Below are positions 61,461 to 64,000 of a stretch of DNA of 64,000 nucleotides, one piece after another. Each line of letters starts with the position of its first letter. Within the stretch, counting starts at the first letter, position 1. Below the pieces are notes generated by a model. That model was not told the origin of the DNA. It saw only the letters and a program-made list of their open reading frames with translations, and searched no databases. The DNA is taken from the NCBI GenBank assembly GCA_005408345.1, contig SEMN01000876.1, forward strand, positions 1-64,000. Reading direction: 5' to 3'. Position numbers and translations under genes: made by a program. The DNA is from Macquaria australasica (lineage: Eukaryota > Chordata > Actinopteri > Centrarchiformes > Percichthyidae).

Positions 61461-62009
61461 AGCGAAGTTTAAGAAGTGACCTGGCCTGCAGAGAGAGTCC
61501 TTGGATCCTTCTGTGTCATGAAAGCTCCCACAGAGAAAGGAGGGAGGGGACGAGGAATGAAGAAAGGGACTTTTATTTAATATGTCAGATCATTTAATGG
61601 ATTTATGAGACTGTCACACTGCAGTTTCATTTTCACTTTCACCTGTACTAAAATAGATTATAGCATATATTGTCTCTGTATCTTTAAAACATCAACTATT
61701 CGTGAGCTACAAAAAACTGTTATGTTTTTTTTTTAGCTTTGCTACCTTTATTTGGGCTCTTGATTGATCTTAAGAAGTAGGAACATTTTCTCAACCCATA
61801 AAGGAACATTTAATCCCACAGTTAACTCTAACTGAAAAATCAAAAAATACCAAATAATTTACAGGACAGCGACAATATTTAGCCAACAAGTCATTGAACA
61901 ACACATAGAACTGTTTCTGATCTGACGCCCTTATCAACTATTATTTGTCTGTACTTTCCAAAACCATTACAAATCACTGTTGAAAAAATAAGTTCTAATA
62001 AGTTTTATG

Positions 62010-62420
62010 ATCTGACTATGCTCTGGTTATGTTTTGGTTAAGTTAGGACTTTGTTAGGTTTAGGGAAAGATCACAGTTTGGATTAAAATAAGTGCTTAGT
62101 TAAAATTAGGGAGACATCCTGGTTTGGGTGAAAATGACTACTTGGTTAAAGTTAGGGGACCTTTGTCATTGAGGTAACAATAATAAACACGTGGTTAAGG
62201 TTAGGGAATGATCGCAGTCATGGTTTAAAGAAACCAATGTTGACTCACTGTTGGAAACAGGAAACAAACAACAGTCTCCCATGTTCAAACCAGATGACCT
62301 CCTCTCTACGCAGACTTTGTCGCTCTGTAACGTCACCTGACTTCCTCCTTTGCTCCCTTCATAACTACTTCAGCCAATAGGGCTTTGTCACTTGGAACGT
62401 AATGAATGAACGTAACATTG
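62010..62420. repeat. degenerate tandem repeat, GGTTAAGGTTAGGG type
   Basis: Successive diverged copies of a ~45-55-bp unit carry TTTGTTAGGTTTAGGGAAAG, TAGTTAAAATTAGGGAGACA, TGGTTAAAGTTAGGGGACC and TGGTTAAGGTTAGGGAATGA. The array is followed by AACAGTCTCCCATGTTCAAACC and TTTGTCGCTCTGTAACGTCACC. Related arrays are dispersed in many percomorph genomes. It is not telomeric (TTAGGG)n. Confidence 0.7.
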
Positions 62421-64000
62421 TTGAAACGATTCGGTTGTTTTTCTTGGGAGAAGGATCTCTATTTAGCAGATTATATGCACAACACTTTTGTTTATGGAAG
62501 AATGTGACACAAATTCTTATAGTTTTATGTGGTTAAGAGAGACCATGGTGGCTACTGTTAAATCTGACATATTACATGTGGCACTGACAAATGAGACATG
62601 GCCATGGTGTCTACACACACAGAGACACACACACAAGCCTTTGGGGGGTAATTAACACAGGGCCAGTGTATCTAACCCCAAAACCTGTTCCTCCTCTGAC
62701 ATGTTTTAGCAAATTTGCTGAGTTTATTTGTTACTTTTCAATTTAACTTTTTATTTTACATGCTGAATCTGTGTCTTTCTCTTTCTCCCTTCATCTATCT
62801 CCTTTTCTCTCACTCCCAGGATGTATGTGCTGACGCCTGACCAAGGTCAAGGATACACAGAATCATTAGAAGAGAGGATACACATGAGAAGGATGAATGG
62901 GCCCTCCAAGGGTCACATGACATGAATGATAACGTACCATGTTCTCTGCAGTTAAAACACAAAGACCTTATAAAATAAGAAGAAGGAAGAAAAAAGAGGA
63001 CACAGACAGAGAGGTATGGGAGAGGAGGAAAACAAGAACATGGTGAGTCGTGGCAGAGTCGGGGCAATAGATGACCTTTTCAGAGAAAGCCCCTTACGCA
63101 GTCTTGGGCCAAGGTACACTTTTATTTATAGAAGGTATTTATAGAAGCGATTTTCCCGAGGTTATCCTGAGCAAAATGCCAGTTCTCATTACCAGCCGGG
63201 TCCTGCCTGTGCCTCATTTTACGGCTGGATGAGCCCAGGCAGCGGGGCACCCAGCATGCAGCCCAGGGTCACCTATTAAATCCTCATGTCCAAGAGAGCA
63301 CCGTCATGCACTTCTTGTTCTACACTGGGTGGGGCTATGGAGCAGCAGGAATAGAGTGAGTAAAGGGGTGGCCAGGTGTGTCTACGCACGTGTGTATGTG
63401 CTTGCTATTGTGTGGAGAGTGATTTATTAAGGGAGTATGTCATTAGTACTGGAGTTTGCCATTTTACGTCCCTCCTATTGTTTCAGGTTGTGATGATTAC
63501 ATTTTGAAATCTAAGTCGCTCTCCATTTGTAGGAAAAGTGCCACTTACTGTAACAAAATAGTTCGTAGTACAGAATAAAAACTAATTTTAGCATTTTTGT
63601 ACGTACTGGCTACTTCAGTGGTTGACAACATGCATGCCTTTTAAAAAAACACACTTGACAAAGTGGAAACATGTATGCTTTTGCCTGTGTGCATGAGCCT
63701 GATGCACTTATGTGAATTAGTGTTTCTGTGCATCTGCATGAGAGTGCATGAGTGTGTCTGTGTGTATGAATGTGTTCTCTCATCAAAGCAGCCATAAGTC
63801 ACCCTGGTGAAGCACCTCAGGCCCTTCTGGCAGGGCCCTGGAGCCCCAGCATGGGGTCATCACAGCCCAGGGACATACAGACAGCGTGGAATGTCAACTC
63901 AAAGACATAACCAGACATGTACAGGCTCCAGGAAAAAAATAAATAAAAAAATAAAAACCCTCTGTCCTCCACTAATGATGGCAAAAAGGAAGGCTAAATT
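62421..64000. other. non-coding flank, no gene found
   Basis: Unique sequence with short CA/GT runs. No exon recognised. Confidence 0.5.

Noticed and set aside
62010..62300. Interstitial telomere
   Set aside because: GTTAGGG cores occur once per ~50 bp in a longer unit, not as tandem TTAGGG.

Overview
The window is vertebrate nuclear DNA, almost certainly from a teleost fish and probably a percomorph. The grounds are long (CA)n microsatellites, interspersed repeats of the kinds common in percomorph genomes, TAATTA-rich non-coding blocks, and one intron-rich gene with canonical GT-AG introns. Nothing looks bacterial or plasmid-like. I see no CRISPR array, rRNA gene or intact tRNA gene.

Only one protein-coding gene can be supported: dph6 (diphthine--ammonia ligase, ATPBD4), on the minus strand. 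Twelve coding exons run from the ATG at 37,580 down to 7,743. They join in frame into 442 codons with no stop, and every intron phase agrees. Residues 1-248 are the ATP-pyrophosphatase ligase, with SGGKDS at 8-13, GDEVEDLYELL at 86-96 and GEGGEYET at 196-203. Exon 9 is a polar linker. Exons 10-12 encode a RidA-like (YjgF/YER057c/UK114) domain and then the start of a second one (IGPYSQA, 434-440). This is the yeast Dph6 arrangement; the human reference protein (267 aa) ends shortly after the ligase. The remaining exons were not found and probably lie before position 1, so the gene is cut at its 3' end.

Layout: 1-7,742 is dph6 intron 12, with a MITE-like transposon bounded by a duplicated target site. 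7,743-13,341 holds exons 12 to 6 in a compact cluster. 13,342-21,348 is intron 5, with a 5'-truncated L1 insertion and several regulatory-looking blocks. 21,349-22,485 holds exons 5 and 4. 22,486-35,937 is the 13.5-kb intron 3. 35,938-37,580 holds exons 3 to 1, and an ETS-type motif marks the likely promoter near 37,680. 37,700-64,000 is a gene-poor 5' flank with LINE/L2, SINE and other interspersed repeats, microsatellites and candidate conserved non-coding elements. In human, DPH6 sits on the edge of the regulatory desert of MEIS2. The homeodomain-site-rich blocks here fit the same situation, but that is inference.

No second protein gene was recognised. Most other open frames are chance frames through CA/GT microsatellites or non-coding DNA. 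The points most worth following are the DPH6-RidA fusion, splice sites that abut polymorphic dinucleotide repeats (exons 4 and 8), the weak exon 6 donor, an intron-12 readthrough that would truncate the second RidA domain, and two transposon insertions with readable target-site duplications.
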